In this document: one piece after another, positions 1-9,184 of the stretch
How positions within the stretch are numbered: position 1 is the first letter of the stretch
Layout: every line of letters begins with the position of its first letter
Origin: Stramenopiles sp. TOSAG23-2
Lineage: Eukaryota; Sar
Direction: 5' to 3'
Assembly: GCA_900128395.1 (NCBI GenBank)
Contig: LT649454.1
Location: 1 to 25,374 of the forward strand
Length of the DNA: 25,374 nt
The notes under the pieces: generated by a model
Told to the model about the DNA's origin: nothing
The model's input: the letters and a program-made list of their open reading frames with translations, nothing else
Database searches by the model: none
Position numbers and translations under genes: made by a program

Positions 1-656
1 TTTGAACGTATAAGATCAATGATCTTTTGTTGAATTGGACTTTCATTATTATATTTATATGCACAGTCCAGGGGAGTGGATCCCCCGAACCTGGTCTTCT
101 TATTAATGCTAGTAAGAGACATATTAGTTAATAAGAAATCAATCAACTCAGTATTCTTTTTGTTATTACGTGCTGCCCAATGTAATGCATTCGATCCAGT
201 ACTACGTGCAATATTAGGATCAGCTTCACCTTGTTCAATCAAATATTTAACTATTTGAAAATGTTCGTATTTGGCAGCTACCATTAAAGGTGTCCTCTCA
301 TCACCATCACTATCTGTACCGACTTGATTCACGTATTCTTTTAATGTCATATTATTATCATTACCATTACTTCTATTAAAATCACGGCCTGTAATTAATA
401 ATTTCACATCCTCAAAACGTCCTTTTTCACATGCACATACTAATGGTATACCTTTTGGATATACTTCTTTGTATTTCTTGTATAAATTTTTTATGATTGT
501 TTCATCAATTGGTGGTGCTTTTTTTTTGTCATCACCGCCGTTGTTGTTATCGTTCCTCTTGTTATCTAACACTTCAGTAATACTTTTACTGTTAGTTTGA
601 TTTTCAACATGGGCTTGTTGTTCCAATTTCATTTCGGCTGTCACTAAACTAGACAT
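1..656 (-). CDS. Ankyrin-repeat protein, C-terminus cut by window edge
   Basis: The minus-strand frame opens with ATG at 656 and stays open for 218 codons to the left edge, so the C-terminus is missing. Residues 1-60 are polar and low-complexity (Asn, Gly, Asp and Lys runs). From about residue 70 the chain reads as ankyrin helices: PLVCACEKGRFEDVKLLI (71-88), then RTPLMVAAKYEHFQIVKYLI (121-140) and SNALHWAARNN (155-165). A further unit, STPLDCAYKYN, lies near 193-203. The TPLxxAA and LLI signatures are typical of the fold. Ankyrin repeats bind other proteins, so no partner or pathway can be named. The repeats are separated by longer, charged linkers than in canonical 33-residue arrays. Start choice: it is the first ATG, preceded by an A/T-rich leader. 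Confidence 0.85.
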   Translation of the reverse strand, partial: MSSLVTAEMKLEQQAHVENQTNSKSITEVLDNKRNDNNNGGDDKKKAPPIDETIIKNLYKKYKEVYPKGIPLVCACEKGRFEDVKLLITGRDFNRSNGNDNNMTLKEYVNQVGTDSDGDERTPLMVAAKYEHFQIVKYLIEQGEADPNIARSTGSNALHWAARNNKKNTELIDFLLTNMSLTSINKKTRFGGSTPLDCAYKYNNESPIQQKIIDLIRS

Positions 657-905
657 TTTTAATTTTTTTTAAATCTTATATATATAAATTAGTTCAAGTC
701 TAAAACTGATATAGTTACACCTATATATTACAAGAATATATGTATTAGTAAAAACTATAATATCATATACTATTCAAATAATTCATTACAATATATCACG
801 ACCGACAGGAGGCATAGGAGAGGAGGAGTACAGAATATATATGATGAAATATCTTTTCTTATTATTTTTACCCTCTTTTTATTTTCCCTTCAAATTTTCC
901 AGCAG

Positions 906-988
906 TGGTGCATATGCACCATGCACCACCACAGGTTTTAAGCGGCTGCCAGGGCTGCACTTATATACTCTAACTCTGGACACCAGAG
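906..988. other. Palindrome plus hairpin cluster
   Basis: Bases 906-921 read TGGTGCATATGCACCA, a perfect 16-bp palindrome. The neighbouring TGCACCAC (922-929) can compete for the same partner. At 974-988 CTCTGG-ACA-CCAGAG forms a 6-bp stem with a 3-nt loop. The patch is more G+C-rich than its surroundings. It could be a protein-binding site, a structured RNA or a remnant of a small element; the sequence alone does not decide. Confidence 0.5.
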
Positions 989-1196
989 ATTTTCCTTGCT
1001 TTGTATTTAATATTATTACATTACAATACAAATAACAAAGATTATGTAATACACTTTAATTATTAAAAGCTACATCTTTTAACACACCTACTCGTTAATC
1101 CGAATATTAACCATGTTAGCATTGGACACATACTAACACCACTTCATATTAATTATGAAAACAGGAAACATACCTTAGTATAAATAGTATAATGAA

Positions 1197-1230
1197 TATC
1201 CACTTTATGTCCATATTCACTTTATGCCCA
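1197..1230. repeat. 17-bp imperfect tandem duplication
   Basis: TATCCACTTTATGTCCA (1197-1213) is followed directly by TATTCACTTTATGCCCA (1214-1230), with two differences. It lies in non-coding DNA. Confidence 0.7.
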
Positions 1231-1537
1231 TTGTTTTCGTGAAATTTGGCCTTCTTTATGCAGTTTCGTACGTATAGTAATTACTATATATATATAAAGT
1301 TTATCTGGGTAATATATCCTCTCTTAAACCATAAACCGTCATTTATTAACAAAAAATTCGTAAAATTTTTATATCATACGCAGAAAGGTGTATGATATCA
1401 TATGATATGATATATATATATTATATATATATATATGATATGTGTGTATATATAATGTTTTCAAAAAAAAATATACAAAATGTATGCACAAATTACACAA
1501 GCGCCACACATGATTTACTGATTTACATATGATATAT

Positions 1538-2230
1538 TTATGATATGGTACAACAACCACCACCTTTTGGAACTTGTGGCTCTTCCTCTTTTTCTTGCCG
1601 TGGTTGTTGAGTATTCCTAGTGCTATTTATTGCTGGTGATGAGGTTATCTCTTTTGGCATTGTTTTTGTAACAGTTTTGTTGTCTGTTTTAGCAGTTTCA
1701 CATTTAACTTTGTTAGCTGGTGTATTTTCCTTTACAATCAATGGCAAAACACCGATACCAGAATCAGTTGCATTTTTAGCCTGATTTAATTTCTCTTCAA
1801 TAAGTTTCTTATCGATTGGAACAACTGTTTTCTTTTTTTCTTCTTTTTCTGCTGCTTTTTTTTGTTGAATTTTTATTGAATTGTCTTTTTTCTCCTCAAC
1901 AACATTAATGTCTGTAGTTACTTTCTCCTCCACTTTTGTCACAGTAGCATCACTAGATTCTGTTGTCGAGACAACATTTTGTGCAATTAAATTTACATCG
2001 ATATCGATATCTTTTGCCATTAATGGATGCTTAGAATATAATTTAAGTTTTTGGGTTTCACTTGTAGCGATATTTATATTTTGTTTTCCATTATTATTAT
2101 TATTATTATTCTCATTTTTATTATTATTTTGAATTAATGCTGACCATGAATAAATAGTATGTCCCAGTGGTATTGTATTTTCATCCGTTCCACACCATGA
2201 ATAATTCGTATGTCCTAATGGCGAGCTCAT
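1538..2230 (-). CDS. Lys/Glu-rich protein with C-terminal CaaX prenylation box
   Basis: This is a 230-residue protein with no recognised globular domain. Three things stand out. First, the N-terminus carries a duplicated motif, PLGHTNYSW (residues 4-12) and PLGHTIYSW (22-30), each followed by a short variable spacer. Second, residues 35-210 are low-complexity, with an Asn run and long Lys/Glu/Thr-rich, probably disordered or helical, segments. Third, the last residues are GGGCCTIS, where CTIS fits a CaaX box. From known CaaX biology, the terminal Ser favours farnesylation, and the preceding Cys could be palmitoylated. The inference is a membrane-tethered, intrinsically disordered protein. The start is the first ATG in frame and keeps both motif copies. 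The gene is transcribed away from the RCC1-like gene. Confidence 0.7.
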   Translation of the reverse strand: MSSPLGHTNYSWCGTDENTIPLGHTIYSWSALIQNNNKNENNNNNNNGKQNINIATSETQKLKLYSKHPLMAKDIDIDVNLIAQNVVSTTESSDATVTKVEEKVTTDINVVEEKKDNSIKIQQKKAAEKEEKKKTVVPIDKKLIEEKLNQAKNATDSGIGVLPLIVKENTPANKVKCETAKTDNKTVTKTMPKEITSSPAINSTRNTQQPRQEKEEEPQVPKGGGCCTIS

Positions 2231-2776
2231 TTTGATTGTAACAACCTATATTAAAAAATATACAACAGAGAAATTGTTTTTTGATGAAATAATATGATGG
2301 AGGAAAAATTTGAACAACGTGGTAACAACAAACCAATATTTAATATTTTGAATTTTCGTTTTGATTTGATTTTTTTAATGATGATATTATTTGTGGTCTT
2401 TTTTCTCTATAAAAAATAAAAAAAAAAGATCTTTTTTTTTGCATCAGGTTATAAGGTCAAAATTCCCTGCGATAATATTAAGGTATTTATACCCCATCAA
2501 AATAAAAAAATCCGATCATCCGAAAATTCGATTGAAAAAATTTAATAATAATAAATTGAAAATATTTTAAAATATATATATACAAATTGTTTTTTTTCAT
2601 CTACAGTATAGTAGTAAGAAATCGTAATAATATAACTTTTTGTGTGTGTATTTGAAGTAGTAGCAAATATCTCTATAAATTGATTTTGTAAATTATCAAT
2701 CGATACATACATAACGATTTTTTTTGACCCTTGATTGATTTATTTCATTTTTTTTTTGTGTGTTTTTACATTTAAA
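2231..2776. promoter_or_regulatory. Divergent intergenic region
   Basis: This 546-bp A+T-rich gap separates the minus-strand CaaX gene from the plus-strand RCC1-like gene, so it must hold both upstream regions. I see homopolymer A and T tracts but no distinctive promoter motif and no open frame worth calling. Confidence 0.45.
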
Positions 2777-4255
2777 ATGAGCGTTGCAAAACATATCTCG
2801 AAATTACGCGTTTTTGTATGGGGTGATTCGAAAATTGGATCATTAGGTGGTAAAGGAATAAAAAAATATAATATAAATAAACCATTAATTTTTGACATAC
2901 CCAATCCTTCCGCTGTTGCGGCTGGTTGGTCACATAATGGTATCTTGTCATCAGATGGGCTTAGCTATGTATTAGGCAGAACACATGATATCAAAAACGT
3001 TTTTTACATCTCTAGAATGTTTCGTCTAACTTGTCGTTTATTACGTGTTTGGAATAGTATTGAAAGTCCTACTCCACGATATTTAACTTTTCCAGAGGAT
3101 CATTTACCAAAAGATGATCCAATCATATCCATGGATGCATCTGCTTGTTTAACTGGTATAGTAACTGAATCTGGAAAAGCATTTTTGTATGGTGATAATC
3201 GACATGGTCAATGTGGAAATGGTGAACCATGTGAACGTGTATGGGATCCATCCCCATTAGTTGGTGTTCGTGAGGAAGACCGGATAGAAAGTATAGCACT
3301 TGGTTTTTCACATGGTTTAGCGATGACACGTGGTGGAGCAGTTTATGCATGGGGGAAGGGGGAAAGAGGTCAATTAGGAATTAAAGGTGCACAAAGTTCA
3401 GAGTTTGCAAAAATTATACCAGCATTTGATCATGAACGTGAATTGCCAAAGGTGAAACAATTACCAGCAGAAACAATGATGCGAATTGGTGGTGGTGAAC
3501 ATAATAATAATATGCAAGCACAAATTGGAGATGGGGATAATAATAGTTATAATATAGCAGCAGATACTTTGCTTGATAATTTAGGCGATAATAATGAAAA
3601 AAATGTACAAAAAAGCAACTTAATTGCACAAAGGAAATATGCACAATTGGATAAATCAAATATTAATGATGATTCATTTCGTTTAGAAGATGAATCATTT
3701 CATGCCATGAAAATAGAATGTGGATTGAATCACAGTGCATGTGTAACTAGTAAAGGAGATTTATTACTATGGGGTAAATATTGTTCATCTAAAATCGATG
3801 AAGAAGGAAAACAAAATAAAATGGAAGATCAATTTGTTCCACGAAAATTAAATTTAACATCAAAAGCATTAGATGTTGCATGTGGTCAATTTCATACAAC
3901 GGCATTAACGGCAGACGGTTCATTATGGATTTGTGGTTTTCAAACTGCTGAAATTGCAAAAAGACGTGCATTGGCAAATGAAGAAGAATATGATGAATTA
4001 GATCTTTTATCAAGATTTATACCACAACCAGAACGTGTTGATATAGAAAGTTCACAATTATTTCATACAGATGGTGAAGAAATTGTGAAAATAAAAGCTG
4101 GTTGGGGAACAAATGTTGCTATTACAAATCAAGGCAATGTATATGAATATGATTGGGATGAACCTCCAAGGCGTATGAAAGGATTGGAAAATATTTTTGT
4201 ACATGATATTGGATTAGGGTGGCAACATACAATTGTTATAGGTGAGGAACGGTGA
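2777..4255 (+). CDS. RCC1-like beta-propeller protein
   Basis: The 492-residue protein contains spaced RCC1-type blades. RVFVWGDSKIGSLG is at 11-24, GKAFLYGDNRHGQCGNG at 133-149, and GAVYAWGKGERGQLG at 187-201. GDLLLWGKY follows at 327-335, GSLWICGF at 381-388 and GNVYEYDW near the end. The associated 'CGxxHxxxLT' turns are also present (CGLNHSACVT, CGQFHTTALT, GWSHNGIL). An Asn-rich, low-similarity insert of about 80 residues (roughly 225-305) splits the propeller between blades. RCC1-family propellers act as Ran exchange factors, ubiquitin-ligase parts or mitochondrial factors such as RCC1L, and the sequence does not choose among them. An upstream in-frame ATG at 2735 would add 14 hydrophobic residues. 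I prefer 2777 because the extension reads like translated T-rich leader, though it could be a membrane or targeting segment. It ends in TGA. Confidence 0.85.
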   Translation: MSVAKHISKLRVFVWGDSKIGSLGGKGIKKYNINKPLIFDIPNPSAVAAGWSHNGILSSDGLSYVLGRTHDIKNVFYISRMFRLTCRLLRVWNSIESPTPRYLTFPEDHLPKDDPIISMDASACLTGIVTESGKAFLYGDNRHGQCGNGEPCERVWDPSPLVGVREEDRIESIALGFSHGLAMTRGGAVYAWGKGERGQLGIKGAQSSEFAKIIPAFDHERELPKVKQLPAETMMRIGGGEHNNNMQAQIGDGDNNSYNIAADTLLDNLGDNNEKNVQKSNLIAQRKYAQLDKSNINDDSFRLEDESFHAMKIECGLNHSACVTSKGDLLLWGKYCSSKIDEEGKQNKMEDQFVPRKLNLTSKALDVACGQFHTTALTADGSLWICGFQTAEIAKRRALANEEEYDELDLLSRFIPQPERVDIESSQLFHTDGEEIVKIKAGWGTNVAITNQGNVYEYDWDEPPRRMKGLENIFVHDIGLGWQHTIVIGEER

Positions 4256-4477
4256 TGATGTGATGATGGCGAGATGAGATGAGATGCGCACGTGTTTCTT
4301 TTTATATATATAATTTACGCATAATTTATATATTTCACAAAAATGTGCGTTTATGTGTGCACATATTTGTTTCACGTAGGTCGCGTAGGTGCATAGGATT
4401 TTATGTATAACAATATAAATATTAAAATATTACACTCCTTGAAACTGGATACACGATATGACAATTTTACTTTTCCA

Positions 4478-5682
4478 TCACTTTGGACATCCAGGCCGCG
4501 GTGACAATTGATACCACGTCTTCATGAAAAGATCAAATGCAAAATCAAATTCCACATCCAACAAACTACCTTTCTTCGCTTTTTGCCCTTTACCTTTAAT
4601 GCTTTCAAGCATTCGTTGTACATTTGGATTTGAAAGGTTTTGTTTAAATACATCTGTTAAAGCTTTCAAGCAACTATTTAATTTAATTAAACACGGATCA
4701 TCATCCATGCGTTCTTCAATCGCATCTGGTGGAAATACTCGTTGTAATACATATAGAAAAACATCAATAGCATTTTTATCATATTCCACATCCATTTCTT
4801 CCATACCTTCATGTTTTTGAACTTTCCAACCCATCAATGTGCCAAACCATTTTACACGTATACTTTTCTTCGATTGGACTTTTACTCCTTGTTCTAATTC
4901 ATAATTTTTTTTACCTGCTAATGCAGCAATACCAAACATTTGCGTGAAAAAATCTTCACAAAATTCAGGCAATGTATCCCGATCTTTACCAGATGCATCG
5001 TCTACTGAATCTGCTTTTACTTTTTTTTCATACATACATGCAATATAATCGAGTACTTTTGCTAATGTTAATTTCACTTTCGATTTATATATTCTTTTCT
5101 TCTTTTTTTTCTTTTTCACTGGTGGCACTTCTTCATTTTTCTTTTCTTCCACTTTCTTTGGAGATGGCTATCATTATTTTTATCATTCGTAATTGCATTC
5201 GATGATAAACTATTGGTTAAAAGTACGTCTTCTTCATCGCTTACTTCTTTTTTTGTTTCCTTGATAATTTGATCGTCAGCATCATCGATTTTTTTAAACG
5301 TAGGTGAATACAATTGCACTTTTTTACGAACACGTGATGTATTTGTTTCAAATTTATTTTGGCGTTCGATATTTTGGCGTTCGATTTCATTAACATAAAT
5401 TTGCTTCGCTACACGATATTCTTTCATATTTTTTTGATATTGTGTCGTGTATGGCAATTTTTCGTCATCTGATAACATTTTCCAACGATGACGAATTTCG
5501 AGCATGATATCGGTCTTACTCATATTTGGCTTTTCTTTTTTTGCAATCGGTAGCATCGTTTTCAAATACAAAAAATATTTGTTACATGGTATTTTCGGAG
5601 GTTGTAATGTGGCATAATTTTTCAAAACTTGATGTTGTTTTTCATAAGAAATTGTTGTTGATTTTGTTGATTGTTTTACCAT
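4478..5682 (-). CDS. HMG-box protein with Lys-rich linker and helical C-terminal domain (two exons)
   Basis: Exon 1 is 5682-5245 (146 codons) and exon 2 is 5167-4478 (229 residues plus stop). The intron at 5244-5168 is 77 nt, starts GTAAGC and ends TAG, and lies between complete codons. Without splicing, the first frame runs into a Lys-rich dead end, and the second frame has a TAG just upstream and no ATG for about 40 codons. Residues 29-98 are an HMG box: PPKIPCNKYFLYL, then RHRWKMLSDDEKLPY and YQKNMKEYR. HMG boxes bend DNA and act in the nucleus. A seven-Lys tract follows just after the junction. The C-terminal 170 residues are a compact alpha-helical domain (EFCEDFFTQMFGIAAL, RVKWFGTLMGW) that I cannot assign to a named family. 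A weaker donor, GTACTT, 18 nt downstream would also keep frame. If the splice is wrong, these are two separate genes. Confidence 0.7.
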
Positions 5683-5939
5683 CTTTATACTTTTTGTTTT
5701 TCAATATGTTTCGGTTTTCTGATATTTTTGTTTTTCTTCTGTTGATACAATATACACGCGGGTTTGATGAATTGTATTATCTTAAAAAAAATGTTTTTGA
5801 ATGCATCTGTATGTATATATATATATCACATCTATCATTTTCTATTTCTATGGGTCGTCTCATAATTCAAAAATCAAAAAAAAAATGTTTTTTTGTTTTC
5901 TTCGTCAAAATGTGTACATTCGTTAAGGTATATATTAAA

Positions 5940-6001
5940 GGTACTGTACCAGCTGTAGAGAAAGAGTCTACGACGCAGACTATACCGGTATAGCTGCTAT
6001 A
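5940..6001. promoter_or_regulatory. Cluster of four overlapping inverted repeats
   Basis: Within 62 bases there are four symmetrical blocks: GGTAC-T-GTACC (5940-5950); AGTCT-(7 nt)-AGACT (5965-5981); the perfect palindrome CTATACCGGTATAG (5980-5993); and TATAGC-T-GCTATA (5989-6001). They overlap, so only some could form at once. The patch is G+C-richer than its flanks and sits about 360 bp upstream of the cotransporter start. It may be an operator-like binding site or a structured RNA. Confidence 0.5.
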
Positions 6002-6182
6002 CTGAGATAGAACGTTAAGGTAAAATCATCCATCAATTTTAATAAATAATAATTTAAATTTTGGCCAACTTCCAATGTGCAAATATTAATATATATGACA
6101 TTTATAAATTAATAATTATAAATGTAGACAGGGGAGAGAGATATTTACAATTCCTTTCATCTCTCTCTCTATATATATATAT

Positions 6183-6361
6183 ATATTATATCTTTTTATT
6201 TATATTTTTTGTTCTTCTTTCAATTATATCACATTAATATAATAGTAGAAAAAAAAAATCAAGACGAATACATATAATATATATTATCTCTTTTTATTTA
6301 TTTTTTGTTCTTCTTTCAATTATTATATCTCATTAATATAATAGTAAATAAAAAAAAAATT
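6183..6361. repeat. Direct duplication of the leader before the cotransporter gene
   Basis: A block at about 6183-6260 is repeated with a few indels at about 6281-6361. Shared landmarks are TTTTTTGTTCTTCTTTCAAT, CATTAATATAATAGTA and a trailing A-run. The second copy runs directly into the cotransporter ATG at 6362. The first copy has TCAAGACG after its A-run and no start codon there. Confidence 0.75.
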
Positions 6362-9184
6362 ATGAGTAAACAAAATGCACGTACACCATTATTATCAAAC
6401 CCTGGAAGTTTACCTGGAATATCAGAAGTTGGAAATGATAATATGACCACTAATTTATTACAAGAAGTAAACAACGTAGATAGTAATTCTTATGGCAGTA
6501 GCGGCGGTGAATCATCCAATGATACGCCAAGTACTGAACCGACGAAAAATAAATTAGGAGCTTTAAATGGTGTGTTTATACCATGTTGTTTAAATATTAT
6601 GGGTATTATATTATTTCTAAGAATGGGATGGGGTGTAGGACAAGCTGGTATATTAGGTACTATTGCTATATTAGCAGTTGCTGAAACAATGGCTTTATTA
6701 ACAGTATTGTCTTTCTCTGCTATTGTTACAAATGGAAACATGGCGGGGGGTGGCTCGTATTTCATGATATCTAGAAGTTTAGGCCCTGAATTTGGTGGTG
6801 CTATTGGCATTTTATTTTATTTTGCATATGCAGTTGGTGTTAGTTTTTATGTTGTTGGTTTTGCAACGGAAGTTCAAAGTACATTTTATCCAGATCACGA
6901 TCCATTAACTGTTGTACGTATTGTTGGTACATTAGGATTATTTGCAGCCCTTATTATATCATGGATTGGTGCAGAGGCATTTGCTAAATTTAATACGTGG
7001 TTTTTCGTTTTACAATATGGTGCAATTGTATGGAGCATCATGTCTATTTTAAGCACAAAGAAATTAACAATGGAACGTTTGAATAATAATTTATTTCCTG
7101 AATTTACAGATACAATGGATGGTACGAAAGAAGTAAATAGCATGTGCAGTGGTGGGATGTGCAATGTACAATACGTATTTGCTATTTTATTCCCTGCTGC
7201 TACTGGCATCATGGAAGGGGCTAATTTAAGTGGTGATTTGAAAAATCCATCAAAAGCAATACCAAAAGGAACTATATTAGCTGTAATGGCAGCAATTGTA
7301 ACATATTTAGTGTTGATATTTACATTAGCATCTGGTTTTGAGCGAAAAGAATTAAGAACATCAATGACTGTAATGCAAGATGCCGCGTTAATATCACCAT
7401 ATATAGTCGTTTCAGGCATATTAATAAGCGCACTTTCAAGTGCATTGGGAAGTTTATTTGGCGGTAGCCGTGTTTTGCAAGCTATTGCACGAGATAATTT
7501 GTTTCCCGGCCTGGCATATTTTGGCAAAGGTACAGCACATGGGGATGAACCAAGACGTGCCGTTTTTTTGACTTGGATAATTGCACAATGTTGTGTATTA
7601 GTTGGTAATTTAGATATTTTAGCTCCTGTAATCACCTCGTTCTTTTTAATATCATATGCATTATGCAATTTAACTGCATTTTCATTAAGTGTAACTGGGG
7701 CACCAAATTTTAGACCGACATTTCGGTATTTTTCGTGGCATTTATCATTACTTGGTTTTATCTTGTGTTTCGGCGTAATGTTTTATTTAGACGCATTGAA
7801 TGCAACAGTAGCCCTTGTATTGCTTATTGGAATTACTATTTTCTTATGGTTTCGCCACCCTGCTACGAATTGGGGTGATGTCAGTCAAGCATTAATGTAC
7901 CACCAAGTTAGAAAATATTTATTACGTTTAGATGTAGATGCAGTAGAACATAGTAAATTTTGGAGACCTTCGATATTATTATTTGTTGATGATATGAGGA
8001 CTGATTTAATTGATTTTTGTAGAACATTGAAGAAAGGTGGCCTATTAGTTCTAGGCAATGTACTTGTTGGTGAATTAGTGGATCTTGGAGAACAAAGCAT
8101 TGAAATGAGGAAAAATTGGCTATCGTTTATACAAAAACGATCGATTAAAGCATTTCCACAAGTAACCGTAGCACCATCTTTACGTGTTGGGTATCAATTT
8201 TTAATGCAAGGTAGTGGTCTTGGTGGTTTAAGATGCAATACCATCTCGTTACCTTTTTACAACGTAGTTCGTGTGAAAGAATTATCCCAACGTGATTCTG
8301 TACGTAATTTAAAAGGTCCACGATCACCATCATTTTATAAAGATGTTGGCCGTGTTTTAAAAGAAGGCGACGAGCCTACAAGAAAAGTTATAAGGAGCTC
8401 AAGCGATATTGATGATAGTTTAGATGCTTTTGAAATGGGTGAAACTAAATTATTCAATAACAATAGTAGTAAACGTTCTTCAAACCATCATAGGCATAAA
8501 AGTGATCAATTAAGAAAAGTGACCGGGGATATTCCTGTTAGGGATTCTGGGGAATATGTTGGTATTATTTATGATGCATTGATGTTGGAAAAAAATGTAT
8601 TGATATGTAGAAACTTTCGTGACTGGTCGAAAGTAACAGTTCGGGGTAAAAAATATATTGATGTATGGTTTGAGGACGATTGGAATGGGTCCCATAATGA
8701 TGATAAAGCGTTGATGCTGCAATTAGCAACCATTTTGACGTTAAAAAGTACATTGAAATCAAAAGTTGCCATACGCATTTTTAGACTTTTAAATGGTATA
8801 GATGATGATAATGATGATCAAATACAGAAAACGTTGGAAAATCAATTATCATTAGCACGTATACCAGTATCAAAAGTAAAGCTTGTTCGAATGCTTGGAG
8901 AAAATCAAAATCGTGCTGTCGTTAAAGGTACAAAGGAATATGAAGTAGCATTTCATGAATTGTTATTGTTATATTCCAACGAGGATACGTCTGTAATATT
9001 TCTTTCTTTGCCTTCATTACCATCTAAAATCATGCGTAAAGCATATGCACGAGGACGTGATCAAGACGATGCAATACGGGCAGGGGATGCATATTTAAGT
9101 TCATTAGAACGCCTTACCGATAATTTATCCGTCGCATTAGTACGAGCTGGTGAAAAAGCAGATATGATTAGTACATCTATTTGA
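6362..9184 (+). CDS. SLC12-family cation-chloride cotransporter
   Basis: The 940-residue membrane protein moves Cl- together with Na+ and/or K+ across a membrane. The N-terminal 60 residues are polar. Then comes the APC-fold core of the SLC12 family: LNGVFIPCCLNIMGIILFLR (68-87, TM1), GGGSYFMISRSLGPEFGG (129-146, TM3 entry) and FPAATGIMEGANLSGDL (277-293, TM6). TM8 carries ALSSALGSL (357-365) followed by SRVLQAIARDNLFP. About 12 hydrophobic segments end near residue 498. A C-terminal cytosolic domain of about 440 residues starts at NWGDVSQAL and contains a His/Ser-rich loop (about 690-720). From family knowledge, the adjacent Ser pair in TM8 is part of the Na+ site of NKCC/NCC members and is replaced in KCCs. 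That suggests Na+-coupled transport, as inference. An upstream in-frame ATG (6305) would add 19 leader-derived residues; 6362 starts right before the polar N-terminus. It has no introns. Confidence 0.93.
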   Translation: MSKQNARTPLLSNPGSLPGISEVGNDNMTTNLLQEVNNVDSNSYGSSGGESSNDTPSTEPTKNKLGALNGVFIPCCLNIMGIILFLRMGWGVGQAGILGTIAILAVAETMALLTVLSFSAIVTNGNMAGGGSYFMISRSLGPEFGGAIGILFYFAYAVGVSFYVVGFATEVQSTFYPDHDPLTVVRIVGTLGLFAALIISWIGAEAFAKFNTWFFVLQYGAIVWSIMSILSTKKLTMERLNNNLFPEFTDTMDGTKEVNSMCSGGMCNVQYVFAILFPAATGIMEGANLSGDLKNPSKAIPKGTILAVMAAIVTYLVLIFTLASGFERKELRTSMTVMQDAALISPYIVVSGILISALSSALGSLFGGSRVLQAIARDNLFPGLAYFGKGTAHGDEPRRAVFLTWIIAQCCVLVGNLDILAPVITSFFLISYALCNLTAFSLSVTGAPNFRPTFRYFSWHLSLLGFILCFGVMFYLDALNATVALVLLIGITIFLWFRHPATNWGDVSQALMYHQVRKYLLRLDVDAVEHSKFWRPSILLFVDDMRTDLIDFCRTLKKGGLLVLGNVLVGELVDLGEQSIEMRKNWLSFIQKRSIKAFPQVTVAPSLRVGYQFLMQGSGLGGLRCNTISLPFYNVVRVKELSQRDSVRNLKGPRSPSFYKDVGRVLKEGDEPTRKVIRSSSDIDDSLDAFEMGETKLFNNNSSKRSSNHHRHKSDQLRKVTGDIPVRDSGEYVGIIYDALMLEKNVLICRNFRDWSKVTVRGKKYIDVWFEDDWNGSHNDDKALMLQLATILTLKSTLKSKVAIRIFRLLNGIDDDNDDQIQKTLENQLSLARIPVSKVKLVRMLGENQNRAVVKGTKEYEVAFHELLLLYSNEDTSVIFLSLPSLPSKIMRKAYARGRDQDDAIRAGDAYLSSLERLTDNLSVALVRAGEKADMISTSI

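Larger units (their letters stand above)
657..1537. other. Gene-free stretch with short repeats and palindromes
   Basis: No convincing gene is visible. The stretch holds a locally less A+T-rich patch at about 800-990 with a 16-bp perfect palindrome (906-921) and a hairpin (974-988). There is a 17-bp imperfect tandem duplication at 1197-1230 and a dense TA/ATG-rich simple tract at about 1385-1455. It contains the 5' side of the ankyrin gene and the 3' side of the CaaX-protein gene, both on the minus strand. Confidence 0.6.
5683..6361. promoter_or_regulatory. Divergent intergenic region with palindromes and duplicated leader
   Basis: This 679-bp gap lies between the HMG-box gene (minus) and the cotransporter gene (plus) and holds both upstream regions. 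It contains a nested inverted-repeat cluster at 5940-6001 and a roughly 78-bp direct duplication at 6183-6361 just before the cotransporter ATG, both listed separately. An open frame at 5526-5993 overlaps the antisense of the HMG exon and looks spurious. Confidence 0.5.

Noticed and set aside
841-1035. 64-codon plus-strand frame with a hydrophobic start
   Set aside because: It runs across the palindrome patch, its codons follow base composition and it has no domain or neighbour support.
1309-1322. Possible second end of the MITE-like element
   Set aside because: Only AATATATCCTCTC matches. The following GTCGG and the palindrome are absent, so it is likely chance in A+T-rich DNA.
4478-5682. 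Programmed ribosomal frameshift between the HMG and C-terminal frames
   Set aside because: There is no slippery site plus structure at the overlap, whereas a good donor and acceptor with matching phase explain the join.
6895-7668. 257-codon minus-strand frame inside the cotransporter gene
   Set aside because: It is antisense to the conserved membrane core and exists only because that sequence is constrained on the other strand.
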